NCBI RefSeq assembly: GCF_003264115.1 | Contig: NZ_CP021912.1 | Location: 1 to 64,000, forward strand | Reading direction: 5' to 3' | Length of the DNA stretch: 64,000 nucleotides | From: Erythrobacter sp. KY5 | GTDB taxonomy: Bacteria; Pseudomonadota; Alphaproteobacteria; Sphingomonadales; Sphingomonadaceae | Shown here: positions 16,960 through 25,549 of the stretch, piece after piece | Layout: the number at the start of each line of letters is the position of its first letter | How positions within the stretch are numbered: position 1 is the stretch's first letter | The notes under the pieces: generated by a model | What the model was told of the DNA's origin: nothing | Databases searched by the model: none | Seen by the model: only the letters and a program-made list of their open reading frames with translations | Made by a program: the position numbers and the translations under genes

Positions 16960-18477
16960 CTATCCTGCGCGCCCCACCATGTCCTCCTGAAGCGTGCGAC
17001 CGGCTAGCAGGTAATGCAGCGCTGCCCAGCCATAGAGGCATACGAAGATCACGATCGACCATTGCAGCCCCTCCGCCTCGCTTGTGGTGCAAGCCTCCAA
17101 CGCCTGAAGTTCGCCGCCGCTCAAAGCAGCGCGCGCCTCGGGCGCGAGCGCAATCAGCGGCTTGCACGCCTCGAGCGTTAGCGCCAGACCATATCCATCG
17201 AGGAACATCGTCTTGAGCACGGTCGACAGAATGCCGATCAGCAAGGGGCCAAGCCCGTATCCGATCAGGTTCACGACAAACAGCGTGATCGCCACCGCGG
17301 TTGCCCGCATGCGGCTGTCGACGACGCCGCCCGACACCGCATACATCGGCCCAAGATAGGCGTAGTGGAGCGTTGCCGCCGCCATCAGCGCGGGCATGGC
17401 GAGCCACAGATTGTCCATGAGATAACCGAAGGCATAGAGCGGCACGGAAAGGCCCATGCCCACTGCCGGCAACCATGACAGCGCAGTAGGATAGCGCGAG
17501 GCCAGTTTGTCCGACAGCCAGCCTGAACCAAAGACGCCAATGGCCGCCATCAGGCCAAGGATGATACCGAATAGCAGCGATGCGTCCTGGATCGTCAGTC
17601 CATGCGTACGAATGAGGAAGCTGGTGGTGAACTGCGCGACACCATAGCCGACGAAGGATGCAATCGTCGCGCCGACGACGACGTGGACATAGGCGGGCTT
17701 CTTCATCAGCACTTTGAGCGCTTCGCCAAAGCTCGCTTTTTCAAGGCCCTGTAACGCTGCGGGATCGGTGTATCCGCGTGGAGGTTCGGTAATGCTTCGC
17801 CACACGACGAATGCCAGCAGAATGCCGGGCAAGCCGACGACGACGAAGGCGATGCGCCATCCCTCGACCGTGCTCCAGTCAAGGTCGCCGAACAATCCGC
17901 CCAGCCCGATCGAATTGATCCACGCTCCGAACTCGGCTCCGTCAAGACCGGCCAACTGGCCACCAAACAGCGAGGCGAGCATCCCGCCAAGCGGCACGCC
18001 GAGCGCATAGATCGAAACCGCAGTGGCTCGGCTGGATGGCTTGAAATAGTCCGCGATCAGCGATTGCGCCGGCGGTGTGCAACCCGCCTCGCCGATGCTG
18101 ACGCCCACGCGGAACAGGAACAGCATGAGAAACGACGCCGCAAAGCCGCAAAGCGCCGTGAACAGGCTCCAGATGGCCACCGCTGCGGCGATGATTACAA
18201 CGCGGTTGTAGCGCTCTGCCGCGCGCGCAATCGGGATGCCCAGAAAGGTGTAGAGAAACGCGAAGGCCGGACCGCCGAGAAGGCCCATTTGCCAGTCCTC
18301 AAGCCCGAAGGTGAGCTTGATCGGCTCGGTCAGGATGTTGACGATCGTGCGATCGATGAAATTGAATATGTAGACGATCAAAAGTGCGGTCAGCACATAA
18401 GCCCGGTAGCCCGGCGTCCCGAAACCATCAGATCCCGCGTGAGCCGTCGGCTGCGCCGCCACAGTCGCTTGCGCCAT
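16960..18477 (-). CDS. MFS transporter (spinster-like)
   Basis: A 505-aa major facilitator with about twelve membrane helices. The start VLTALLIVYIFNFIDRTIV and the motif-A-like stretch GIPIARAAERYNR place it near the spinster/hexuronate-type subgroup common in sphingomonads. A hydrophilic insertion with several cysteines lies close to the C terminus (residues 450-480). It is upstream of and on the same strand as the exported aldolase-like gene, 78 bp apart. The substrate is unknown. The ATG at 18477 avoids a 20-residue non-conserved extension. Confidence 0.88.
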   Translation of the reverse strand: MAQATVAAQPTAHAGSDGFGTPGYRAYVLTALLIVYIFNFIDRTIVNILTEPIKLTFGLEDWQMGLLGGPAFAFLYTFLGIPIARAAERYNRVVIIAAAVAIWSLFTALCGFAASFLMLFLFRVGVSIGEAGCTPPAQSLIADYFKPSSRATAVSIYALGVPLGGMLASLFGGQLAGLDGAEFGAWINSIGLGGLFGDLDWSTVEGWRIAFVVVGLPGILLAFVVWRSITEPPRGYTDPAALQGLEKASFGEALKVLMKKPAYVHVVVGATIASFVGYGVAQFTTSFLIRTHGLTIQDASLLFGIILGLMAAIGVFGSGWLSDKLASRYPTALSWLPAVGMGLSVPLYAFGYLMDNLWLAMPALMAAATLHYAYLGPMYAVSGGVVDSRMRATAVAITLFVVNLIGYGLGPLLIGILSTVLKTMFLDGYGLALTLEACKPLIALAPEARAALSGGELQALEACTTSEAEGLQWSIVIFVCLYGWAALHYLLAGRTLQEDMVGRAG

Positions 18478-18635
18478 GTATATTCCTCTCCATCGCGACC
18501 TGCCTGCACGCGTGCACCGGTTCGGTCCGGTCAGCAATGCGGAGGGGCGCTTTATCTAGCGCGCCACTGTGTTAGCTTTTGGAGGAAAGGTAAAGCGCTG
18601 GAATTGGCGCTTTCGCACAGTTCGTCGAGCGCGGT

Positions 18636-19325
18636 TCAACCAGCATCGAACCAGCTCTCGCCCAGCGCATCTGCGACAAGCGCGGCCCTGAGCGCTTCGA
18701 TGCCCATGCCTTTTTCACTGCTGGTGAGGTGGAGTTCGGGAAAAGCGGCGACGTGCTTTCGCGCTTCGTCGGCGACTGCGTTCGCCACGCGCTCAAGCTC
18801 GCTTGCCTTGATCTTGTCGGTCTTGGTCAGGACGACGCGATAGCCGACGGCTGCCTCGTCGAGCATTTTCATCATGTCGCGGTCAACGTCCTTGAGGCCA
18901 TGACGGCTGTCGATGAGCACGAGATTGCGCGCCAGCACCGCACGTCCGCGCAGGTAGCTTTTGACGAGGTTCTTCCAGCGGTCGACCACTTTGACCGGGG
19001 CCTTGGCAAATCCGTAGCCGGGCATGTCGACGAGGCGGAACAAGGGCTGGCCACCCGGCTCACCGCCGACATCGAAGAAATTCAGCTCCTGCGTGCGCCC
19101 CGGCGTCACCGATGCGCGCGCGATCGACTTACGACCCGTCAAGGCATTGAGAAGCGAGCTCTTGCCGACATTCGAACGCCCGCAAAAGGCGATCTCCGGG
19201 CAGATCGGGTCGGGCAGGAATTTGAGCTGCGGCGCGGACAGCAGGAAGTCGACCCGGCCTGAGAACAGGCGCGATGCGGCGCGTTCGCGGCGCTGGATTT
19301 CGCGCTGCTGTTCTTCGAACGTCAT
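18636..19325 (-). CDS. engB: Ribosome biogenesis GTP-binding protein YsxC/EngB
   Basis: EngB is a small TRAFAC-class GTPase needed for late 50S assembly. The 229-aa protein shows G1 GRSNVGKSS, the G3 region DMPGYGFAK and G4 TKTDK, in that order and spacing. It follows yidC by 8 bp on the same strand, the common alphaproteobacterial arrangement rnpA-yidD-yidC-engB. The start at 19325 gives the usual N terminus. Confidence 0.94.
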   Translation of the reverse strand: MTFEEQQREIQRRERAASRLFSGRVDFLLSAPQLKFLPDPICPEIAFCGRSNVGKSSLLNALTGRKSIARASVTPGRTQELNFFDVGGEPGGQPLFRLVDMPGYGFAKAPVKVVDRWKNLVKSYLRGRAVLARNLVLIDSRHGLKDVDRDMMKMLDEAAVGYRVVLTKTDKIKASELERVANAVADEARKHVAAFPELHLTSSEKGMGIEALRAALVADALGESWFDAG

Positions 19326-19333
19326 AGGCTGGC

Positions 19334-21121
19334 TCAAGCCTCGCTCTTCTCGGCCTGCTCGCGGGCCTTCTTTTTCGCCATCTCGGCCTTCTCCTTCTCG
19401 GCCGCCGCCTTCAATTGCGGGTGACGTGAGTAGAGATAGCTTTGCTGAGCCAACGTCAGGAGGTTCGAGGTAACCCAGTAGATCAGCAGGCCCGCAGCAA
19501 ACGGTGCCATGACGAACATCAGGAACCACGGCATCAGGTTGAAGATCTGCTGCTGCACGGGGTCCATCGCGCTCGGGTTGAGTTTGAAGGTAAGCCACAT
19601 CGTCACACCCAGAAGCACGGCAAGAATACCGATGCCAAGGAAACCGGGCACGTCGTAAGGCAGAAGGCCGAACAGGTTGAGGATCTTCGCCGGGTCAGGT
19701 GCGGAAAGGTCGCTCATGTAGAGGAACGGCTCGTGCCGCATCTCGATGGCGAGGTAGAGCACCTTGTAGAGCGCGAAGAAGATCGGGATCTGGATGAGGA
19801 GCGGCAGACAGCCGGCGAGCGGATTGACCTTCTCCTCCTTGTACAGTTCCATGATCTTTTGCTGCTGGGTCTGCTTGTCGTCCTTGTAGCGCTCCTGGAT
19901 GGCTTTCATCTTGGGCTGGACGGCCTTCATCTGCGCCATCGACGCAAACTGCTTCTGCGCAATCGGGAACAGCAGACCGCGGATGATGACGGTCAAGAGA
20001 ATGATCGCGACGCCGAAATTGCCGACGAGGCCGTTGAGCGTGCGCAGCAGCCACAAAAGCGGCTTTTCGAACCATTCGAACCAGCCCCAGCTGATCGCCT
20101 TGCCGAAATAGGTGATGCCGGTATCTTCATAAGCGTCGAGGACCGCGCTTTCCTTGGCGCCTGCAAAAAGCTGCGTGCTCTTGGTGAGCGATCCGCCAGC
20201 CGGAACCGTCTGGGCATCATAGATCATGTCGGCCCGGAACAGCTGGTCGCCCAGTGAGCGCCAGCCTGCGGCGTCGGCCTGCCCCTCACCCGGGATCAGG
20301 GCGCTCGCCCAATAATTGTCGGTAAAGCCGAGCCACGAAACCGCGCCCGCCGGATTGTCGCGGCCAAGCTCGGCGAGCTCATCGTAGGAATTGGGGTCGT
20401 ACAGGGAGCCATCGAACACGCCGGTGGGGCCGGCATGGGCAATGAACTGGTCAGGAGAAGCGGTCTCGCTGGTGCGCTTGATGAGCGCGAAAGGCTGAAC
20501 GATGGCAGCATTTTCCGAACCGTTTTCGACCGTCTGCTGCGCCGTGATCATGTAATTGTCGTCGATCGAGAAGGTGACGCGGTAGGTGATGCCGTTCTCA
20601 TCGGTGCGCGACAGAGTGACCGGCGTTTCAGGGGTCAGGCTTTCGCCATCGGCTTCCCAGATCGCGCGGCTCGACATGCGCTGACCGCCCACGACAAAGC
20701 CGAATTCGGCGAAATGCTGTTCGTCCGTGCGGTCGGGCGCGAAGATGCGCACTGGATCGCTGCCGTCTTCGGTTGTCTCGTCGTAATCCTTGAGCACAAG
20801 ATCATCGACGCGCGCGCCGACGAGGTTGATCGAACCGGCAACGCGTGGCGCATCGATGGTGACGCGCGTTTCGCTCGCCAGCTCGATGTCGAGATCAGCG
20901 GGTCCGGTAGCCTGATCGCCCTCGCCCAGATCGCCCGGCGTGCCCGCACTCGCAGGAGCCGCCGGATCAGCGGAGGCAGGGTCGCTGGCCGCGCCCGACA
21001 TGATTTCGCTTGGGGCGGGCACGTCGGATTGCGGGTAGAAGTACCGCATGCCGATGTCCCATCCGAGAATGAGTAGGCCCGAAAGCACCACGGCGAGCAG
21101 GATGTTGCGCTGGTTGTCCAA
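19334..21121 (-). CDS. yidC: Membrane protein insertase YidC
   Basis: YidC inserts and folds inner-membrane proteins, alone or with SecYEG. The 595-aa protein has a first membrane helix at residues 7-27, a large periplasmic beta-domain up to about residue 350, the conserved insertase core with the positively charged groove, and the segment LPLLIQIPIFFALYK. A lysine-rich C-terminal tail (EMAKKKAREQAEK) is likely to contact the ribosome. Position between yidD and engB is canonical. Confidence 0.96.
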   Translation of the reverse strand: MDNQRNILLAVVLSGLLILGWDIGMRYFYPQSDVPAPSEIMSGAASDPASADPAAPASAGTPGDLGEGDQATGPADLDIELASETRVTIDAPRVAGSINLVGARVDDLVLKDYDETTEDGSDPVRIFAPDRTDEQHFAEFGFVVGGQRMSSRAIWEADGESLTPETPVTLSRTDENGITYRVTFSIDDNYMITAQQTVENGSENAAIVQPFALIKRTSETASPDQFIAHAGPTGVFDGSLYDPNSYDELAELGRDNPAGAVSWLGFTDNYWASALIPGEGQADAAGWRSLGDQLFRADMIYDAQTVPAGGSLTKSTQLFAGAKESAVLDAYEDTGITYFGKAISWGWFEWFEKPLLWLLRTLNGLVGNFGVAIILLTVIIRGLLFPIAQKQFASMAQMKAVQPKMKAIQERYKDDKQTQQQKIMELYKEEKVNPLAGCLPLLIQIPIFFALYKVLYLAIEMRHEPFLYMSDLSAPDPAKILNLFGLLPYDVPGFLGIGILAVLLGVTMWLTFKLNPSAMDPVQQQIFNLMPWFLMFVMAPFAAGLLIYWVTSNLLTLAQQSYLYSRHPQLKAAAEKEKAEMAKKKAREQAEKSEA

Positions 21122-21209
21122 GATTATGCCCTAGCGAGAAACCATTTGAAGTGTGTTATGTGGGTATGACAGTCCGTATTTCCAGCCCTTCGAGGGACCG
21201 CTTAGCCCC

Positions 21210-21419
21210 TCATGGAACCGGATCATGACCGTGACCTCCCCATGGATGGCAGCGCCCTAGCCGCTTTGCGGCGAGCCATCCACCCTTGAGAGCGCCATAT
21301 TTACCTAAAGCCTCAATCGCATATTGGCTGCAAGAGGGGGAATAGCGGCAAGTGGGCGGCAATATCCGCGACGGGCCAAGCTGCCAGAAACGTGCAATGA
21401 AGATAAGCACATGCTTCAT
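21210..21419 (-). CDS. yidD: Membrane protein insertion efficiency factor YidD
   Basis: YidD is a small amphipathic factor found beside rnpA and yidC. The 69-aa product has the family cysteine motif [15 protein letters not shown] and ends in the segment [14 protein letters not shown]. Its ATG overlaps the rnpA stop (ATGA), which indicates translational coupling. Confidence 0.93.
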   Translation of the reverse strand: MKHVLIFIARFWQLGPSRILPPTCRYSPSCSQYAIEALGKYGALKGGWLAAKRLGRCHPWGGHGHDPVP

Positions 21420-21793
21420 CTGCGCTTATTCCCGCGTCGGGGTCGGCGGCCACGCGGCGTATCGCCTTTGCCCTCCTGTGCCCGGTTCAGCGCTGCGTGA
21501 AGCTCCTCGACCATTGTTGAATAGTCGCGCTCAACCCCGCCAGAACGCCCGATCAGAACATGGTCGTGATTCGCAAGCCCGCCTTCAGGAAGTGCGGCAC
21601 GAAGAAGCTCGCGAAAGCGCCGCTTCATCCGGTTGCGAACCACCGCATTGCCGATCTTCTTCGTGACCGTGATGCCGTAGCGCATGCCCTCGCCATCGTT
21701 CGGACGCGTCAAAAGCACGAATCCCGGCTTGGCGTTTCGCAAACCTTTATTGGCCGCGACAAAGTCAGCGCGTCTGGTGATTACGGTGGGCAT
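21416..21793 (-). CDS. rnpA: Ribonuclease P protein component
   Basis: RnpA binds RNase P RNA and aids tRNA 5' maturation. The 125-aa protein has the RNA-binding signature [14 protein letters not shown] near residue 57 and the N-terminal [14 protein letters not shown] basic tail ([12 protein letters not shown]) follows. The ATG at 21793 gives the usual start; the frame extends 19 residues further upstream. rpmH lies upstream across a hairpin-rich spacer. Confidence 0.94.
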   Translation of the reverse strand: MPTVITRRADFVAANKGLRNAKPGFVLLTRPNDGEGMRYGITVTKKIGNAVVRNRMKRRFRELLRAALPEGGLANHDHVLIGRSGGVERDYSTMVEELHAALNRAQEGKGDTPRGRRPRRGNKRR

Positions 21794-21851
21794 TGACGAT
21801 GGCCTATACCATGCTGATCGGACGGGCCGAACAGTTTGGCAGGAATGCAAA

Positions 21852-21952
21852 CGGGCTCCCGAAGGGAGCCCGCAAGCGCGACTGCGCGCCGCCGCTCATG
21901 CGGCGAAAGCCAAGCGGGCCGGATGGCCCGCGCCCGGCGCCTGAGGGCGCCG
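21852..21952 (-). other. Four tandem perfect hairpins between rpmH and rnpA
   Basis: Four separate perfect stems fill the rpmH-rnpA spacer: 21852-21872 (9-bp stem, 3-nt loop), 21890-21905 (6 bp, 4 nt), 21915-21930 (6 bp, 4 nt) and 21935-21952 (7 bp, 4 nt). In the rpmH-to-rnpA direction the last stem (21852-21872) has a weak T run (GTTTG) after it. The set could be an attenuator or processing region that keeps rpmH expression far above that of rnpA. The stems are directly visible; the function is inference. Confidence 0.6.
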
Positions 21953-21958
21953 AAAGAA

Positions 21959-22093
21959 TTAAGCGCTGAGCTTCTTGCGACCGCGCCGGCGGCGTGCACG
22001 GATGACCTTGCGGCCGCCCGGGGTTGCCTTGCGCGCAAAGAAACCGTGCCGACGGGCACGCACGAGATTGCTGGGCTGGAAAGTCCGCTTCAT
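21959..22093 (-). CDS. rpmH: 50S ribosomal protein L34
   Basis: The 44-aa protein starts [18 protein letters not shown] and ends [11 protein letters not shown], the almost invariant L34 sequence. It is upstream of rnpA in the canonical order, separated by the hairpin array. Confidence 0.96.
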   Translation of the reverse strand: MKRTFQPSNLVRARRHGFFARKATPGGRKVIRARRRRGRKKLSA

Positions 22094-22205
22094 ATCGTCC
22101 TCGAATAACTGGCTGGAAGCTGCTTGCGGGAGGGTGTCCCATCCACGGATCGCGGCGTCCAAAATGCGGCCGGTTGGTGAACCAGCCAAATCTGAAGGCG
22201 CGCGC

Positions 22206-23171
22206 CTATGGGAAAGCGCGAGGAGAGTCAAGGCGCGTGTCGATTCGCGCGAGCGCAAAATGCGCACTTGCGATCAGCGGCAAATCGATTGCGGTCACAT
22301 CGAGATAGGCGATCTGCGGCTGTGGTGCCTGCTCGGGGCGCAACCAGAAGCGCATGTCGTCAGCGACGAGCCAGAGCGCGGTGCGGTGCGGGACGGAATT
22401 TGTCATGGCGTAGAATTCATGCGCGCGGCGTTCGCTCATGCCCATTTCGACGTAGTAATCGAGATAGAGCCTGTGCGCAGGATCACTGGCTGCAAAATCG
22501 TCGGCCTCGCGCCCATGATTGTCGAGCCACGAATGGACTGCGAACTGCGCACCGTCATCGACCTGCCGGGTGACACCTGCAAGAAACAGCTCGACCGCGC
22601 CTGAACGGACCGAGCCGCCACGCGGCACGTGGGTCGACAGGCCCGCTGCGCGAATGCGGCGGCCAACCGCGAGATTGGCGATGTCGTTGGTGGTCCCCGG
22701 CGCCTCGACCATCTCAAGCGTTTCGAGCTGCGGGAAGTCGTGCATCATCGCGTCGAAATGGCGCGGCGTAGAACTGTCGGTCGAACCGACCATCTTAACC
22801 CGGGTCTCGCTGGTGACGACAAATGGACCGTACTGCGCAAGCATCCGCGGCGAAGTGCGCGGCGTCGCTGGAAGAGCATAACGTGCAGCGGAACGCGCTT
22901 CAGCGACCTTCTGGCCATTTACAATGGTACCATTCACGATCGTGGTAGTGATGGTGGGCATCGACGCCTTGTCGAATTGCCCGGCGTCCGCTTCGACCCG
23001 CACCCATCTGCGCGCAACCGGGTCCCATTCCTCGATCCAGCTCTCGGTCGCCACCGTGCGGGCGCTGCCGAACTGGGGTGAGACGGAATGCTGCGCCGAT
23101 GCGGGCGTTGCAAAGACCAGACCGGCCATGGCCAGCTGAAGAGCGGCGAGCAGAAAGGCAATCCGTTTCAT
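22206..23171 (-). CDS. Periplasmic ClpP/crotonase-fold protein (predicted)
   Basis: A 321-aa exported protein with a signal peptide ([20 protein letters not shown], cleavage near ASA). The central region contains [18 protein letters not shown], then [14 protein letters not shown], then FAVHSW, an arrangement like the alpha-beta core, nucleophile helix and histidine of ClpP-class serine proteases. Such ClpP-like periplasmic proteins are known but poorly characterised. The residues that would form the catalytic triad are my assignment. The start at 23171 gives the signal peptide; the frame extends 24 codons further. Confidence 0.6.
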   Translation of the reverse strand: MKRIAFLLAALQLAMAGLVFATPASAQHSVSPQFGSARTVATESWIEEWDPVARRWVRVEADAGQFDKASMPTITTTIVNGTIVNGQKVAEARSAARYALPATPRTSPRMLAQYGPFVVTSETRVKMVGSTDSSTPRHFDAMMHDFPQLETLEMVEAPGTTNDIANLAVGRRIRAAGLSTHVPRGGSVRSGAVELFLAGVTRQVDDGAQFAVHSWLDNHGREADDFAASDPAHRLYLDYYVEMGMSERRAHEFYAMTNSVPHRTALWLVADDMRFWLRPEQAPQPQIAYLDVTAIDLPLIASAHFALARIDTRLDSPRAFP

Positions 23172-23409
23172 GCTCCATGGAGTAACCTTGCCGGGGTTCA
23201 GGAAGTGCCAAGGTTTATGCTTGCGAAGTCCTTTCGCATTCAAACCTATGTAACGAACAAGCTTCTGTTTATAATTGACAATCCCATTTGCGGCGTTCGC
23301 TGCGTAAGCGTGCGAGACTTACGGGTGTTAACCGGCCCATGCCTCTCGACAAAGGCGCTCAAGCCATCCAAAAGGCCCCCAGGTGCACCGTGTAAACTGG
23401 GGGTCGTTC

Positions 23410-24251
23410 GTGGTCGCGCTTGTCCAAACCGTTGCTTATCTCGGGCTTGAAGCCCGCAAGGTCGAAGTCCAGTGCCAGGTGGCCCCGGGACTGCCGCGCT
23501 TTTCTATCGTGGGCCTGCCCGACAAGGCGGTGAGCGAGAGCCGTGAACGCGTACAGGCAGCGCTTTCGGCGATGGGGCTGGCGATGCCGCCCAAGCGGAT
23601 CACGATTAACCTTTCACCCGCTGACCTGCCCAAAGACGGCTCGCATTTCGACCTCCCCATTGCGCTTGCATTGCTGGCGGCGATGGGTGTGACCGATGCC
23701 GAACAGCTCGGCGACTGGATCGCGGTTGGAGAACTCTCGCTCGACGGACGCGTGGTCGCATCGCCCGGCGTTCTGATCGCCGCGCTCCATGCAAGCAGTC
23801 AGGAATGCGGGCTTATCTGCCCCGCGAGCCAGGGCGCCGAGGCCAAATGGGCGAGCGGCGTGCCAGTGCTCGCCCCGCGCGATCTTGCATCCTTGCTCGG
23901 TCACCTGAAAGGCACGCAGGTTCTCGCAGAGCCGACACGCGGCGAAGTGGAAGAGGCGCCAGCCGTCACCGATCTCAAGCAGGTGAAGGGCCAGGAAACC
24001 GCCAAACGCGCGCTCGAAATCGCGGCGGCGGGAGGGCACAACCTGCTGATGATCGGGCCGCCGGGATCGGGCAAAAGCCTGCTCGCCTCCTGCCTTCCCG
24101 GCATTCTTCCCGAACTCTCGCCATCCGAGGCGCTCGAAGTGTCGATGGTGCAGTCGGTCGCCGGGCTGCTCGAGGCAGGACGCATAAGCCGGGCGCGCCC
24201 ATTTCGCGCCCCGCACCATTCGGCGAGCATGGCAGCGCTGACAGGAGGGGG
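23410..24251 (+). pseudogene. comM: comM (YifB) 5' part, interrupted by the Tn7-like element
   Basis: ComM is a hexameric AAA+ Mg-chelatase-like helicase that promotes branch migration during natural transformation. This part encodes the N-terminal Lon-like domain (VQTVAYLGLEARKVEVQ) and the AAA+ Walker A GPPGSGKSL near residue 215, and stops at HHSASMAALTGGG, where the transposon begins. The open frame continues for 31 codons into the element and ends at 24345. The start is GTG at 23410, giving MVALVQT, the family N terminus. Walker B and the sensor region are in the 3' part at 62706, so this fragment cannot be a working ATPase. Confidence 0.95.
24247..24251. repeat. Left copy of 5-bp target-site duplication
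   Basis: GGGGG precedes the element's TGATAA terminus; the same five bases follow the right end at 62706-62710. One copy belongs to comM (codons GGA GGG GGC). A 5-bp duplication is the standard for Tn7-family insertion. Confidence 0.85.
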
Positions 24252-24497
24252 TGATAAAAGTCACGGCAAACGAGATTCCGTGTCAGGAACGGTGAGATTC
24301 TCACCCGTCATGGCAAAGCAACCTACGAAAAGCTATTCAATATAAGTAGCTTATTCGATCAGGCGGATTTCCGCAGATTTTCTTACCGAACAGCGGATTT
24401 AGCAATCTCGTCGAGCAATTTATCGCAACGCTGATGCTAATTCGGTCAAGGCAAAGCGTCGGCGGAAGCCTGGTCTTTCCATGAATTTTCGACCAGT
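24252..24497. repeat. Transposon left end with candidate TnsB-binding repeats
   Basis: Behind the TGATAA terminus are repeats beginning GTCA: 24260 (GTCACGGCAAACGA), 24282 (GTCAGGAACGGTGA), 24307 (GTCATGGCAAAGCA) and 24445 (GTCAAGGCAAAGCG). Three share GTCAnGGCAAAnC. Spacing of the first three is 22 and 25 bp, typical of TnsB sites in Tn7 ends. Positions 24291-24305 are also a palindrome (GGTGAG-ATT-CTCACC). I could not recognise clear matching repeats in the right end beyond the terminal six bases. Confidence 0.6.
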
Positions 24498-24866
24498 CTA
24501 GCACCATGGCTCTCGACGACCCGACCAAGTCCGAGCCACACCAGCACTTACCATCTGGTCGCCAATCGATCCGCGGGAGTTCGTAACTATGGCAAGCGTC
24601 CGACCATACCTATCGGTGCCTTGGCGGACGATGTTGTGGCGCTCCGAATTCAATAAGTTCACCAGCGTGTCACGGGCGCGGATCGCCAGGCGCCGTTCGC
24701 TCTCACAGGCCCCGTCGAGTTCTGGCGTATCGATGTCGGCGATGCGTATCCGCTCGCGCTCAACGATAAAGCTGTCACCATCGTGTACGCACGTGATCCT
24801 GACCCCCGAGGATGGGCAAACCCCAATAGGCGAGCTGGCTGCGAGGATGGCAAAAATGAAGCTCAT
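24498..24866 (-). CDS. Thermonuclease (SNase) family exported nuclease
   Basis: A 122-aa staphylococcal-nuclease-like protein. A short signal sequence (MSFIFAILAASSPIG) precedes the OB-fold: CVHDGDSFIVERERIRIADI, then DTPEL (metal-ligand aspartates), and DRYGRTLAIV with the catalytic arginine. The start at 24866 overlaps the upstream stop (ATGA), so it is translationally coupled to the YHYH/excalibur gene. A GTP-free, calcium-dependent DNA/RNA-cleaving activity in the periplasm or outside the cell is expected from the family. Confidence 0.85.
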   Translation of the reverse strand: MSFIFAILAASSPIGVCPSSGVRITCVHDGDSFIVERERIRIADIDTPELDGACESERRLAIRARDTLVNLLNSERHNIVRQGTDRYGRTLAIVTNSRGSIGDQMVSAGVARTWSGRREPWC

Positions 24867-25219
24867 CTCTCGCATCCCACCCCGTCATTATCCCGATCGA
24901 GATGCCGACCATATCCGGGCTGTCCCCGTCGCACGGGCGCTGCGCCCGCGGCACGGGCCGCGGCGCAGTTGGGATAGTACACGCCGCCGCTCGAGTTCCT
25001 TGCTGGTTGGCTTTCGGCGGGACCACCATGGCAATGTCGGCCACCGTTTTTGCGATCATTATGGCAGCCATCAGCTGCGGTTCGGCCGGGATGCGCGGAT
25101 ACAGCGGAGGAGGCGACAAACACCAAAGCACTGATGAGCATCGCCACCTGGAGGATAAGCAAAATTGTGAATTCTGCTTTAGCTATCCACGCTGCCCTGG
25201 CTTCGCGTCGATCCTCCAT
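24863..25219 (-). CDS. YHYH/excalibur-domain membrane-anchored protein
   Basis: A 118-aa protein with one membrane helix (about residues 15-38), then HPGRTAADGCHNDRKNGG and HCHG, a Cys/His segment of the kind called YHYH and often fused to nucleases. A C-terminal excalibur calcium-binding motif DRDNDGVGCE follows. The two domains would face the periplasm. The ATG at 25219 has a good ribosome site (AGGGGAG, 6 nt upstream); a GTG at 25276 overlapping the upstream stop is the alternative. It probably acts with the coupled SNase-type nuclease. Confidence 0.8.
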   Translation of the reverse strand: MEDRREARAAWIAKAEFTILLILQVAMLISALVFVASSAVSAHPGRTAADGCHNDRKNGGRHCHGGPAESQPARNSSGGVYYPNCAAARAAGAAPVRRGQPGYGRHLDRDNDGVGCER

Positions 25220-25272
25220 ACTTGCTCCCCTTCTGCCAGCTATTGGCAATTCGCAATAAGCTAAGCCTGCGT

Positions 25273-25374
25273 TCACTCGTTCTTCGCATCTCGTCTGATC
25301 GCCCAGACCAGCGTAGCTATCGCCGAGATGAGAGCTGCAATGGCAGTAATTAAAGTCGCGTCAATTTCCAGCAT
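25273..25374 (-). CDS. 33-aa single-helix membrane peptide
   Basis: A very short gene, MLEIDATLITAIAALISAI followed by ATLVWAIRRDAKNE. It has one hydrophobic helix and a basic C-terminal end. An unusually strong Shine-Dalgarno sequence (AAGGAGG, 6 nt before the ATG) supports that it is translated. Its stop lies at the head of the YHYH/excalibur and SNase genes, so it appears to lead a three-gene operon. Function unknown; a toxin-like or partner membrane peptide is possible. Confidence 0.5.
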   Translation of the reverse strand: MLEIDATLITAIAALISAIATLVWAIRRDAKNE

Positions 25375-25549
25375 TTCTGCCTCCTTCAACAGCGACATAA
25401 CCAAATAGGTTACCTGTAGGAAAGCTGCTTTTAATGGGTAAGTGGAAGCATTCGTGTTCGCACAGCCGCGCAAATCCCCGCATTCAGCGCTAGCGCCCTC
25501 TCCACCGATCTTGACGGCGCGATGGGTCGAAATTCGTGGGAGAATGTGG

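Noticed and set aside
23275-23310. TTGACA at 23275 as a comM promoter -35
   Set aside because: No acceptable -10 lies at 16-18 bp spacing, so I do not list a promoter.
24252-24345. Hybrid ComM N-terminal protein ending inside the transposon
   Set aside because: The 31 added residues have no domain and the product lacks Walker B; kept as a pseudogene note only.
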